Source of the DNA: Clostridiales bacterium
GTDB taxonomy: Bacteria > Bacillota > Clostridia > Lachnospirales > Lachnospiraceae
Assembly (NCBI GenBank): GCA_021199255.1
Contig: JAJQIK010000013.1
Location: 1 to 64,000 of the forward strand
DNA: 64,000 nucleotides
Direction: 5' to 3'
Positions 34,980-41,855 of this stretch are shown piece by piece (the first letter of the stretch is position 1; each line of letters opens with the position of its first letter). A model generated the notes under the pieces. The model did no database searches, had not been told where the DNA came from, and worked only from the letters and a program-made list of their open reading frames with translations. Both the position numbers and the translations under genes were made by a program.

Positions 34980-35690
34980 TCACTTGGAAAGCTGGACAAC
35001 CGTCTCGTCATGATTTACACTTTCACACCAATCATCAGTATAACAATCATACACTTCTTTTCCATCTTCTTCAAAGGCAATAGGTAGCTTAAATTTGATA
35101 TGTTTTACCCATCTACCATGTTCCTTGTCATCCTCAAATATATCGACACGTTCAATGCAGTCTGCAAAAAAATCTTTCTTCTCTCGGTCAGAATAAAAGC
35201 CTATTCCCTCTGTCATAACCTTGTAAAACCTTTGTTTCACATTTTCATATACCTGATTTTCTTCTTCGGAAATGTTAATAACTGCTTCTAACTCTGCTAT
35301 TTGCTTTTCAAGTACAAGCATTTCATCATATATTTTATCCTGCCTTGCCTGCAAATCATCAAATTTTCTGTCATAGTTCAAATCACTCACATCTAATGAC
35401 TGCATTTTATCAAAAAACTTGTCCTTAGTAACTGCCTTTTGCTCATACTGTTTTTGTAATCGCTTCAAATCTGCTTTCTGTTCGCTCATATCAGAGCTTA
35501 CAATACCATTGATTGTAGTTGCGGTATCATCGGCAATTCTTTCCTTTTCATCCTCAGATGTTTTTGATACTTCTTCTGTAATAAACCTTTTCACGATTGC
35601 TTCTACTTCTGCGTTAATCTTATCTTGACTTGGCTGTCTCCTAAAACTACAGGTATGACCATCAACCATTTTTCGATGTTTGCAGACATA
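34980..35690 (-). pseudogene. Large serine recombinase, C-terminal part only
   Basis: The frame opens just after a TGA with YVCKHRKMVDGHTCSFRRQP, the second half of a recombinase zinc ribbon, then a long coiled coil (MSEQKADLKRLQKQYEQKAV, EMLVLEKQIAELEAVINISE) and ends ESVNHDETVVQLSK. The catalytic serine domain and first half are absent, and the sequence upstream is unrelated. The C-terminal DETVVQLSK resembles VETVCLLSK of the other remnant and VETCVLL in RlmD. Confidence 0.75.
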
Positions 35691-35698
35691 TCAGTGTT

Positions 35699-35741
35699 AA
35701 TTTCAACAAAATTTATGTTGCAATGACACAGTGTTGAAATT
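35699..35741. repeat. 10-bp inverted repeat at recombinase truncation point
   Basis: AATTTCAACA and TGTTGAAATT are perfect inverted repeats 23 bp apart, beginning 8 bp from where the recombinase homology stops. A CTGCGGAC/GTCCGCAG pair (35761, 35792) follows. These may mark an element end or deletion junction. Confidence 0.45.
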
Positions 35742-35816
35742 GAAAATTGTGCCTTTGCTTCTGCGGACAGGGGCTCTTTCTTAGGGGGATAGTCCGCAGT
35801 TGCTCTTTAAAAAAAT

Positions 35817-35853
35817 AAGCCTACCGAAAGATTCATTCTCAATCGGTAGGCTT
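35817..35853 (-). terminator. Terminator of lipoprotein operon
   Basis: AAGCCTACCGA and TCGGTAGGCTT form an 11-bp stem with a 15-base loop. On the minus strand it is followed by ATTTTTTT. It lies about 40 bp past the lipoprotein stop. Confidence 0.85.
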
Positions 35854-35893
35854 TTATGCCCTTTTCACTGTATTAAAAATATCAGTTCATAAA

Positions 35894-36682
35894 TTATTCT
35901 ACGCCAAACTCCGCTTTAATAGATTCAACTACATCATTAGGAATCGTAACTCCTATATTAGCTAAATCAGATATCATTTCGGAAAACCCTTTTTCCTGCG
36001 GGAGATAGTAGTTATCATAGTATGCAAATACTGCCTCCATTACAGCATAAAGATAACTTTCATCGACCGAATAATATGCAAGAGAATTTACGATTGCTCC
36101 TATAAGCCCTGGGTCTTCCATTCCATTCTCTTCAGCTTTTGCCATTGCCTCATTTGCCACTTCTTCAGCAACAGCGGCAGCCGCATTCAATTCTGCATTT
36201 AACTGCTCATTGAGTGCTTTTGCCTCTTCAAAATGATTTTTTAATTCTTCCTCTGTAGTATAAATATTGTTTTCTTCACAAAATGCTTTGTATTCTTTCT
36301 CTGTGCATTTTATAAATGTATCCGTTTTCCAACTACTAGAATCAGAAGCAAGGAACAGTGTTTCTCCATCATCCGATAGACTTGCCATAAGTGGAGTAAA
36401 TTCATTTACTGCTGTACTATTATCATAACCTTTATCAAAATTCATGAGCATTACAGTACCTTCATTCGTTGTTGTACCTGTTCCATGATACAGATACCAT
36501 CCTGATTTATCAGATGAATACATAATGTCTCCGTTTTTTGAAATACTCAATGCATAGTTATGTGATGACCCTGCACAGGTGTAATAGCCCTCAAAAGATG
36601 GTTTTTTACTTCCACAACCTACTAACATAAATACTGCTATCGCGCATAATACAATACTACTTAAAATCTTTTTCATTTTCAT
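35894..36682 (-). CDS. Lipoprotein of unknown function
   Basis: The N-terminal signal KKILSSIVLCAIAVFMLVGC ends in a lipobox VGC, so it should be anchored outside the cell. The mature N-terminal half is a beta-rich region (SFEGYYTCAGSSHNYALSIS) that looks like a lipocalin-like or stress-sensing fold. The C-terminal half is an alanine/glutamate-rich helical stretch (LNEQLNAELNAAAAVAEEVA). Start ATG 36682 is preferred over GTG 36688. It is last in a three-gene AT-rich operon with two zinc-ribbon proteins. Confidence 0.78.
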   Translation of the reverse strand: MKMKKILSSIVLCAIAVFMLVGCGSKKPSFEGYYTCAGSSHNYALSISKNGDIMYSSDKSGWYLYHGTGTTTNEGTVMLMNFDKGYDNSTAVNEFTPLMASLSDDGETLFLASDSSSWKTDTFIKCTEKEYKAFCEENNIYTTEEELKNHFEEAKALNEQLNAELNAAAAVAEEVANEAMAKAEENGMEDPGLIGAIVNSLAYYSVDESYLYAVMEAVFAYYDNYYLPQEKGFSEMISDLANIGVTIPNDVVESIKAEFGVE

Positions 36683-36693
36683 TCTCACTTTCT

Positions 36694-37113
36694 TTATTCT
36701 TCATTAGAAATTTTTGTGCCACAGTTGATACAGAACATAGAATCTGCTGACAGTGGACTACCACAGTTACTACAAAAACCATGTCCTAAATCTGTCTGCG
36801 CCGGTGCTGTATTGATAGTGCTCTCCGCAACGAGTGAAACTGCCGCCGTTTCTGCTTTTGTTGTATTGATTTGTTCTTGTGTATCTGCAATCTGTTGTTC
36901 TAACGAGCTGATTGCGTCCACAAAATTTTTTAATGCCTCATCTGGATTTTCTTTGTGTGCCTGATAATAAGCCGCTCCAAGACCTTTATACAAATTGCTG
37001 ATTTCTTTCTGCATAGAGGAAATTTTTGTATTCATTGCCACGATATCATAGTTCCCCTTAGCCTTTTGGCTAACCCCTTTTGTAAAGGCATTAACATTAT
37101 CCATAAATCCCAT
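36694..37113 (-). CDS. Coiled-coil protein with C-terminal zinc ribbon
   Basis: A 139-residue soluble protein. The N-terminal ~95 residues are helical/coiled coil (SSMQKEISNLYKGLGAAYYQ, SSLEQQIADTQEQINTTKAE). The C-terminus is a double CxxC zinc ribbon (FCSNCGSPL, FCINCGTKI). No enzyme motif. It lies between the zinc-ribbon membrane protein and the lipoprotein with gaps of 16 and 11 bp, so all three are co-transcribed and may form an envelope-linked assembly. Confidence 0.8.
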   Translation of the reverse strand: MGFMDNVNAFTKGVSQKAKGNYDIVAMNTKISSMQKEISNLYKGLGAAYYQAHKENPDEALKNFVDAISSLEQQIADTQEQINTTKAETAAVSLVAESTINTAPAQTDLGHGFCSNCGSPLSADSMFCINCGTKISNEE

Positions 37114-37129
37114 TATTCATTTCCTCTTT

Positions 37130-37717
37130 TCACGCTTTTTTCTTATTCAAGAAAATCATTGCTACAATCAAAACAAGTAACAATATATCTATCATTGTCA
37201 AAAATCCGTTGATTTCAAAAGAAGCTGACGCACTCACCCCAAACATACTGAAATCAGTTCCACCAATTTTCTCTGCAATTTGTTTTTTAACATTTGTAAC
37301 TGCATAAAAATGAAATGCAATACAAAGAAGCTGTGGAATTGCTCCAATTATCACTTTTCTGATTTTTTCAAATGCTTCGCCAAGAGCAAAAACAATAGAG
37401 ACCAAAGCAAGAATCAACACAATCACACAATCTGCTGCAACAATTTCATTTAGTGAATAAGACTGTGAATCTGAATAGGACATCCCAAAGCCACTGACAT
37501 TTCCTCCCAAATGAATAGTTTTCGTATAAAGCATAATAATCTGTAACAAAAATAATACAACCATAGCAAGTCCAACCATCTTTACAGGTGTTACTCCCTT
37601 TGCCGATGTAGATATAGTAGGCGCTCCTACCAAGTCAGTCGCTTGTGTCGGTGTCCCACATTTTTTGCAGAATTTTTCATTTTCAGCAATTTCATTTCCG
37701 CATTTCTTACAAAACAT
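37130..37717 (-). CDS. Zinc-ribbon membrane protein, four helices
   Basis: A 195-residue protein with an N-terminal zinc ribbon (MFCKKCGNEI, FCKKCGTPT) and four hydrophobic helices (MVGLAMVVLFLLQIIMLYT near residue 48; VIVLILALVSIVFAL; VIIGAIPQLLCIAFHFYAV; IDILLLVLIVAMIFL). The ribbon should face the cytoplasm. It heads the AT-rich operon and is divergent from an XRE regulator across a region with two strong palindromes. Confidence 0.82.
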   Translation of the reverse strand: MFCKKCGNEIAENEKFCKKCGTPTQATDLVGAPTISTSAKGVTPVKMVGLAMVVLFLLQIIMLYTKTIHLGGNVSGFGMSYSDSQSYSLNEIVAADCVIVLILALVSIVFALGEAFEKIRKVIIGAIPQLLCIAFHFYAVTNVKKQIAEKIGGTDFSMFGVSASASFEINGFLTMIDILLLVLIVAMIFLNKKKA

Positions 37718-37814
37718 AAAACTTTCCTCCTCTGTCAGATAATATTTTATTTTTAATTCTTTTGGAACAGTGTATCTTCTTCCTCCTTCCCCTCATAAAT
37801 AAAAGCCCATATTA

Positions 37815-37858
37815 TTTTAGACCATTTTGGTCTAAAAATCAATAGACCAAAATGGTCT
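37815..37858. promoter_or_regulatory. Paired palindromic operators, XRE/zinc-ribbon divergent promoter
   Basis: TTTTAGACCA-TTT-TGGTCTAAAA (37815-37837) and AGACCA-AAA-TGGTCT (37844-37858) share the core AGACCA-N3-TGGTCT, centres 25 bp apart. They lie midway between the divergent genes, so one regulator, probably the adjacent XRE protein, can control both directions. Confidence 0.82.
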
Positions 37859-37877
37859 TTCATATACTCATATCGAG

Positions 37878-38099
37878 GTGGAAAAATTGATATATGAGCG
37901 TATTAGAAATTTAAGAGAAGATTCAGATTTGACACAGACCGATTTGGCAGAGTATTTGAATATTTCGCAAAGGGCATATTCCCGCTACGAAACAGGCGAA
38001 AGAGGAATCCCTATTGAAACACTTACTAAAATAGCAGATTATTACAAAGTATCTGTTGATTATTTAATTGGACGCACAAATGATAAAAAACTTCATTAG
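37878..38099 (+). CDS. XRE-family transcriptional regulator
   Basis: A 73-residue Cro/CI-type helix-turn-helix protein (LTQTDLAEYLNISQRAYSRY, ETGERGIPIETLTKIADYYK, VSVDYLIGRT). The start is GTG 37878 with an overlapping GAGG; no ATG fits the frame. It is divergent from the zinc-ribbon operon and flanked by the paired AGACCA operators. A strong shared terminator follows. Confidence 0.85.
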   Translation: MEKLIYERIRNLREDSDLTQTDLAEYLNISQRAYSRYETGERGIPIETLTKIADYYKVSVDYLIGRTNDKKLH

Positions 38100-38100
38100 C

Positions 38101-38148
38101 ATACAACAAGAGCGAGGGGAATCCTATCAGCCCTCGCTCTTGTTGTAT
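38101..38148. terminator. Bidirectional terminator between XRE and rlmD
   Basis: ATACAACAAGAGCGAGGG and CCCTCGCTCTTGTTGTAT form a perfect 18-bp stem with a 12-base loop, between two convergent genes (2 bp past the XRE stop, 33 bp past the rlmD stop). Confidence 0.85.
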
Positions 38149-38181
38149 TGTTCGCTATAGAAATCTTTGTAACTTACTATT

Positions 38182-39672
38182 CTATTCAATCATCCTAAAA
38201 TGTCTTAATGCGTCAATAATGGCTTCTCTCTTTTCAGGTGTCACTTGCTTCGGCTCATAATCCTCACTTTTGCTAAGATTATAATTTGCACCCATTTCAA
38301 TTCCACATTCACGCTTTACCTGTGCAATATACGCTGAATGTACCTTTAAGCCGTATTTTCCCTCAATATATTCTTGTACCTCTCTATAGGAAGCGTGCCT
38401 GTTTACCTCATCCATGTAACTGCCATCAGGTGTATAATCAATCGTTACATACTTCTTTGCTTTTTGGTGGCACAGTAAGACGCATGTTTCCACACACTCC
38501 GTATACGGAAACATATCCACAGGCGTAATCTCCATCACCCGATAACCGCTCCCGCCCTTTCTGCCGCTGTTCGGCCGGCTTCCCTTCCCCGCGCCGGTCA
38601 GATACGCCAAGTCCCGCGCCAGCGTTTCCGGGTTACAGGAAATATAGACAATTTTAGATGGCTGCAGCCGCAGCAGGGCGTTCATAAATTCTTCTGTGCT
38701 GCCGCTTCTTGGCGGATCCATAAAGACTACATCTACACAGGTTTCTGACTGAGCCAGCTGCACCATAAATCTGCCCGCGTCATTCTGATAGAAATCTATA
38801 TTTTTAATCTGATTCCTTTTGGCATTGGCCACCGCGTCACGAACCGCGTCCTGATTCAGTTCCACGCCGATCACCTTCTTCGTCTTTGAAGCCGCCGCTA
38901 ATCCTATCGTACCAATCCCGCAGTACGCGTCTATCACGGTTTCCCTGCCGGTCAGGGAGGCATACTCGATAGCCTTGCGGTACAGCTTCTCAGTCTGGAC
39001 GGCGTTCACCTGATAAAAGGATTTGGGCGAAATTCTGAACGTACAGCCGCACAATACGTCTTCAATATACCCTTTACCATACAGCACCTGCTCTTTGTCG
39101 CCCAGCACCATGCTGGTCTTTTTATGATTCACATTCAGTACAATCGTCGTGATTTCAGGGTGCAGCTTACATAGGGCGTTCACAAAGTTTTTCTTAGAGG
39201 GCAGAATAGGGGAACCCAGCACCAGCACTACCATAATCTGCCCCGTGGCATATCCCACCCGGATAAGCACATGGCGAAGCAGTCCGTAACCGGTATCTTC
39301 ATTGTAGGTTTTGATTTTAAAAGATTTCGCCAGCTCCCGAATGGATACGATAATCGCGTCCGCCTTCTGATTCTCCAACAGGCAGCTATCCACCGCTATC
39401 ACATGGTGGCTGTTTTCCTGATAGATACCGGACACAATTCCTCTGCCCTTCTGAAAATCATAAACTGCATGCACTTTATTTCTGTAATATTCCGGCTGCT
39501 CCATTCCAATCATCCGGTTCACCTTACCAAAGCCCTTCAAAAGCTGTTCCGTGTATTTCTGCTTTTTTGCAAGCTGTTCCGCATAGGGGACACCCGCATA
39601 GCGGCAGCCGCCGCACTTCTTAGCCACCGGGCACTTATGCATTTCCTCTGCTTTACCGGCTCTATCTTTCAT
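38182..39672 (-). CDS. rlmD: 23S rRNA (uracil-5-)-methyltransferase, RlmD/TrmA type, with C-terminal extension
   Basis: A SAM-dependent RNA m5U methyltransferase. The Fe-S motif CPVAKKCGGC is at the N-terminus, FYQVNAVQTEKLYRKA and VIDAYCGIGTIGLAA mark the SAM domain, and the catalytic ISCNPETLARDL is near the end. The family normally stops soon after VETCVLL; here ~98 residues follow (38182-38475), homologous to the free module at 34686-34961. ATG 39672 (496 residues) is chosen because further upstream the frame merely translates a dispersed repeat. Confidence 0.9.
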   Translation of the reverse strand: MKDRAGKAEEMHKCPVAKKCGGCRYAGVPYAEQLAKKQKYTEQLLKGFGKVNRMIGMEQPEYYRNKVHAVYDFQKGRGIVSGIYQENSHHVIAVDSCLLENQKADAIIVSIRELAKSFKIKTYNEDTGYGLLRHVLIRVGYATGQIMVVLVLGSPILPSKKNFVNALCKLHPEITTIVLNVNHKKTSMVLGDKEQVLYGKGYIEDVLCGCTFRISPKSFYQVNAVQTEKLYRKAIEYASLTGRETVIDAYCGIGTIGLAAASKTKKVIGVELNQDAVRDAVANAKRNQIKNIDFYQNDAGRFMVQLAQSETCVDVVFMDPPRSGSTEEFMNALLRLQPSKIVYISCNPETLARDLAYLTGAGKGSRPNSGRKGGSGYRVMEITPVDMFPYTECVETCVLLCHQKAKKYVTIDYTPDGSYMDEVNRHASYREVQEYIEGKYGLKVHSAYIAQVKRECGIEMGANYNLSKSEDYEPKQVTPEKREAIIDALRHFRMIE

Positions 39673-39705
39673 TTGCTTACCTTTTACATTCCTTCTGTTC
39701 TCTTC

Positions 39706-39880
39706 CACACTAATCCCCATTTCTGAGCAACTTGTTGCGAAGCGGCGGCGAGAAATCCGCGAAGGCGGTTTCTCGTCTGCCATCAGGGCTATTTGCTTTC
39801 GCTCAGAAACAAATAGCCAAATCCACTTCCAGAGGATTGTGAAAAATCAGCACATCAGTGTGATTTTTCATACTAATCCC
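39706..39880. repeat. Dispersed multi-hairpin repeat, copy 3 (fullest)
   Basis: Five hairpins in a row: GCAAC/GTTGC (39727-39738); GAGAAATCCGC/GCGGTTTCTC (39750-39774); GGCTATTTG/CAAATAGCC (39787-39818); AATCCACT/AGAGGATT (39820-39838); TGAAAAATCA/TGATTTTTCA (39840-39870). ACTAATCCC occurs at both ends (39710, 39872). Parts recur at 30-102 and 16607-16631. It lies in the leader of rlmD. Confidence 0.75.
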
Positions 39881-39943
39881 ATACCTTTCCATCTATGGAT
39901 TGCTTAAGCCCCTTCCGGCGCAAGCAGCGCCGGAAAACAGGAA

Positions 39944-39968
39944 AGCCCCAAGAAAAACTCTTAGGGCT
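39944..39968 (-). terminator. Hairpin downstream of 90-residue gene
   Basis: AGCCCCAAGA and TCTTAGGGCT form a 10-bp stem with one mismatch; on the minus strand TTTCCTGTTTTCC follows. A second hairpin CCGGCGC/GCGCCGG lies at 39915-39933. It fits termination of the gene ending at 40030. Confidence 0.6.
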
Positions 39969-40029
39969 ATCTTAACATATCCTGTTCTATTTTCCTATGT
40001 ATCTGTATTTTCCGGACAATTTGATAAAA

Positions 40030-40302
40030 TCACGCGGAGGCAATCTTGACGCTCTCTATTCCTTCCACCAGATTCCTGGCGCGCACGCTGTCCGCTTCAT
40101 TAATACGAACGGTAAATACATTTTTCCTGCTGCTTCCATGAAAAAACCGTTCCCACAAGCCCTTCTCCTGACACTCAATACAAAAGGATATCCGGTTAGA
40201 CAGCAAAAGCTTCTCCAGTTTATCTTTACTTTCTACACTATATACCTTACAAAACGGGATTTCATGATTAAAAAATAATTCATTAAAATCCATCGCTGCC
40301 AT
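40030..40302 (-). CDS. Conserved hypothetical protein, 90 aa
   Basis: A small soluble protein with an alternating helix/strand pattern (IPFCKVYSVESKDKLEKLLL, NVFTVRINEADSVRARNLVE), resembling the fold of small ligand-binding domains. No catalytic motif. GGAGGTGGCGAT precedes the ATG, giving strong translation. It stands alone between the rlmD leader and the tRNA promoter. Confidence 0.72.
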   Translation of the reverse strand: MAAMDFNELFFNHEIPFCKVYSVESKDKLEKLLLSNRISFCIECQEKGLWERFFHGSSRKNVFTVRINEADSVRARNLVEGIESVKIASA

Positions 40303-40439
40303 ATCGCCACCTCCACATAACTAGTTTTCATCTTCTGCATCAGCTTTATGTCAACTTTCCTGTACATTATACACTAAAATATATTACTATTTCAATATTT
40401 TTCTACAAAGAGATTTTGTAAGAACTTTTAGAAGGGGGC

Positions 40440-40468
40440 TTGCTTTTTTATTCAGAATTAGTTATAAT
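40440..40468 (+). promoter_or_regulatory. tRNA-Pro promoter
   Basis: TTGCTT (40440-40445) and TATAAT (40463-40468) are separated by 17 bp, with the mature tRNA beginning 12 bases downstream. Confidence 0.8.
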
Positions 40469-40480
40469 GGTAACTGCTTT

Positions 40481-40553
40481 CGGGATGTGGCTCAGGTGGT
40501 AGAGCGCTACTTTAGGGAAGTAGAGGTCGCAAGTTCAAGTCTTGTCATTCCGA
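40481..40553 (+). tRNA. tRNA-Pro (anticodon AGG)
   Basis: A complete 73-base cloverleaf: acceptor CGGGATG/CATTCCG (one G-T pair), D stem GCTC/GAGC, anticodon stem CTACT/AGTAG with loop TTAGGGA, T stem GCAAG/CTTGT with TTCAAGT loop, discriminator A. CCA is not encoded. Anticodon AGG (40514-40516) reads CCU proline. The body matches tRNA-Pro; A at position 34 is uncommon for bacteria. Confidence 0.92.
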
Positions 40554-40561
40554 TGCCTGAT

Positions 40562-40600
40562 AAGTCTGTAGATATTACTATAGTATCTACAGACTTTTGC
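40562..40600 (+). terminator. tRNA-Pro terminator
   Basis: AAGTCTGTAGATA and TATCTACAGACTT form a perfect 13-bp stem with a 9-base loop followed by TTGCTTTG, 8 bases past the tRNA. Confidence 0.85.
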
Positions 40601-40672
40601 TTTGTCTGTAAAATACCGGTAAGAGGGGCATAAGCAGCCCTCAGCGTAAACGCTTCAGAATGGAGGTAGCGC

Positions 40673-40981
40673 ATGATTGATAAAGAAAACTTCCATCCCC
40701 TGAATTATGTCAAAAAGGAAGAATATTCCGGGAGCATGGAGGGGATGAGATATCTGCTGAAAAAAGTACATAACGGGGAAACAGACACCGATGTCATCCG
40801 CGTCACTGTCTGGCCGGAGCCGCTGGGGATTCTGCGGACGCCTGCGGAACAGAAAACGTCCCTGGAAGTGCCCCTGACCCAAGAAGGCGTGGAACAGGCG
40901 GCGGACTGGCTTAACGAACAGTATGAGACCAGAAAGGATTATTGGCTTGAACAGATGAACCGGCCGTGGACAAAACTATAA
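40673..40981 (+). CDS. Conserved hypothetical protein, 102 aa
   Basis: A soluble protein of mixed fold (IDKENFHPLNYVKKEEYSGS, IRVTVWPEPLGILRTPAEQK, EGVEQAADWLNEQYETRKDY). It has no active-site motif that I recognise. GGAGGTAGCGC precedes the ATG. It lies 25 bp upstream of a HAD phosphatase gene and is probably co-transcribed with it. Confidence 0.78.
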   Translation: MIDKENFHPLNYVKKEEYSGSMEGMRYLLKKVHNGETDTDVIRVTVWPEPLGILRTPAEQKTSLEVPLTQEGVEQAADWLNEQYETRKDYWLEQMNRPWTKL

Positions 40982-41006
40982 ACCGGATGGAAGGAAAACA
41001 GAAATA

Positions 41007-41840
41007 ATGAGTATAAAATGTATTGCACTGGATTTAGACAGGACAACCCTTGATGAGACGGGACAACTGTCTGCGGAAAACAAAAGAACCCTGGAAGCAT
41101 TGATTGCCAAAGGAATCGAAATCGTGATTGCCAGCGGGAGAGCCTATGCCACCCTGCCCAATGATGTAATGGCAATCCAGGGGATTCGCTATGCGGTCTG
41201 CGGTAACGGCGCTTCGGTATACGACGTAACTGCCGGACAATGTATCAGGCGGTGCGGATTATCCGGGGAAGCATTGGAAACCGTATTGAGGGTAACAGCA
41301 GGGGAAACTGTAAGCTACGAAGGTTTTATCGACGGAGTCGCCTATGCGGGAAGAGAATATGTGGAAAATCCTGTCAAGTATGGAGCCACCCCCCAGGCGG
41401 TTGCCTATGTGCAGTCCACCAGACATATCAAGGAGGATATCGTCGCCTTTTTGCGGGAGCATAAGGAACATCTGGACAGCATGGACGTAATTGTCCGCGA
41501 TGAAGAAAGTAAACAAAGAATATGGAAAAGGGTCGCGGAAACGGCCAAAGACGTTTACATAACTTCCTCGGTGGAACAACTGCTGGAAATCGCCGGACAG
41601 GGCGCCGGTAAAAAGGCGGGAGTGGAATATGTGGCAAATAAGCTGGGGCTGCGCCGGGAAGAGCTTGCCGCTTTCGGAGACGGGGATAACGATATCGATA
41701 TGCTTCAGTACGCCGGTGTCGGTATTGCCATGGAAAACGCTTCCGCGGGATGTAAGGCTGCCGCGGATTATCTTACTAAGCATCACGCAAAGGACGGCAT
41801 CACTTACGGCGTCCGGGAAATATTAAGGCTGCTGCCTTAG
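41007..41840 (+). CDS. Cof-type HAD phosphatase
   Basis: A 277-residue HAD hydrolase of the Cof/IIB class, dephosphorylating sugar phosphates or flavin precursors. Motif I reads LDLDRTTLDE (normally DLDGT), motif II ASGRAYAT, motif III lysine in GAGKKAGVEYV, and motif IV FGDGDNDIDML. The glycine-to-arginine change in motif I is unusual but leaves both aspartates. GGAAGGAAAAC lies upstream. Confidence 0.9.
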   Translation: MSIKCIALDLDRTTLDETGQLSAENKRTLEALIAKGIEIVIASGRAYATLPNDVMAIQGIRYAVCGNGASVYDVTAGQCIRRCGLSGEALETVLRVTAGETVSYEGFIDGVAYAGREYVENPVKYGATPQAVAYVQSTRHIKEDIVAFLREHKEHLDSMDVIVRDEESKQRIWKRVAETAKDVYITSSVEQLLEIAGQGAGKKAGVEYVANKLGLRREELAAFGDGDNDIDMLQYAGVGIAMENASAGCKAAADYLTKHHAKDGITYGVREILRLLP

Positions 41841-41855
41841 GATTCAAAATCTCAT

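Noticed and set aside
35894..36682. Assignment of the lipoprotein as an Ltp-type phage superinfection-exclusion protein
   Set aside because: It is a lipoprotein in a mobile context, but I do not see the repeated helix-turn-helix motif of Ltp proteins.
39673..39783. N-terminal extension of RlmD by 37 codons
   Set aside because: These codons translate the multi-hairpin repeat; the ATG at 39672 just before the Fe-S motif is the sensible start.
39706..39880. Possible CRISPR-like array because of repeated short units
   Set aside because: The units are different hairpins, not identical repeats with unique spacers, and no cas genes are present.
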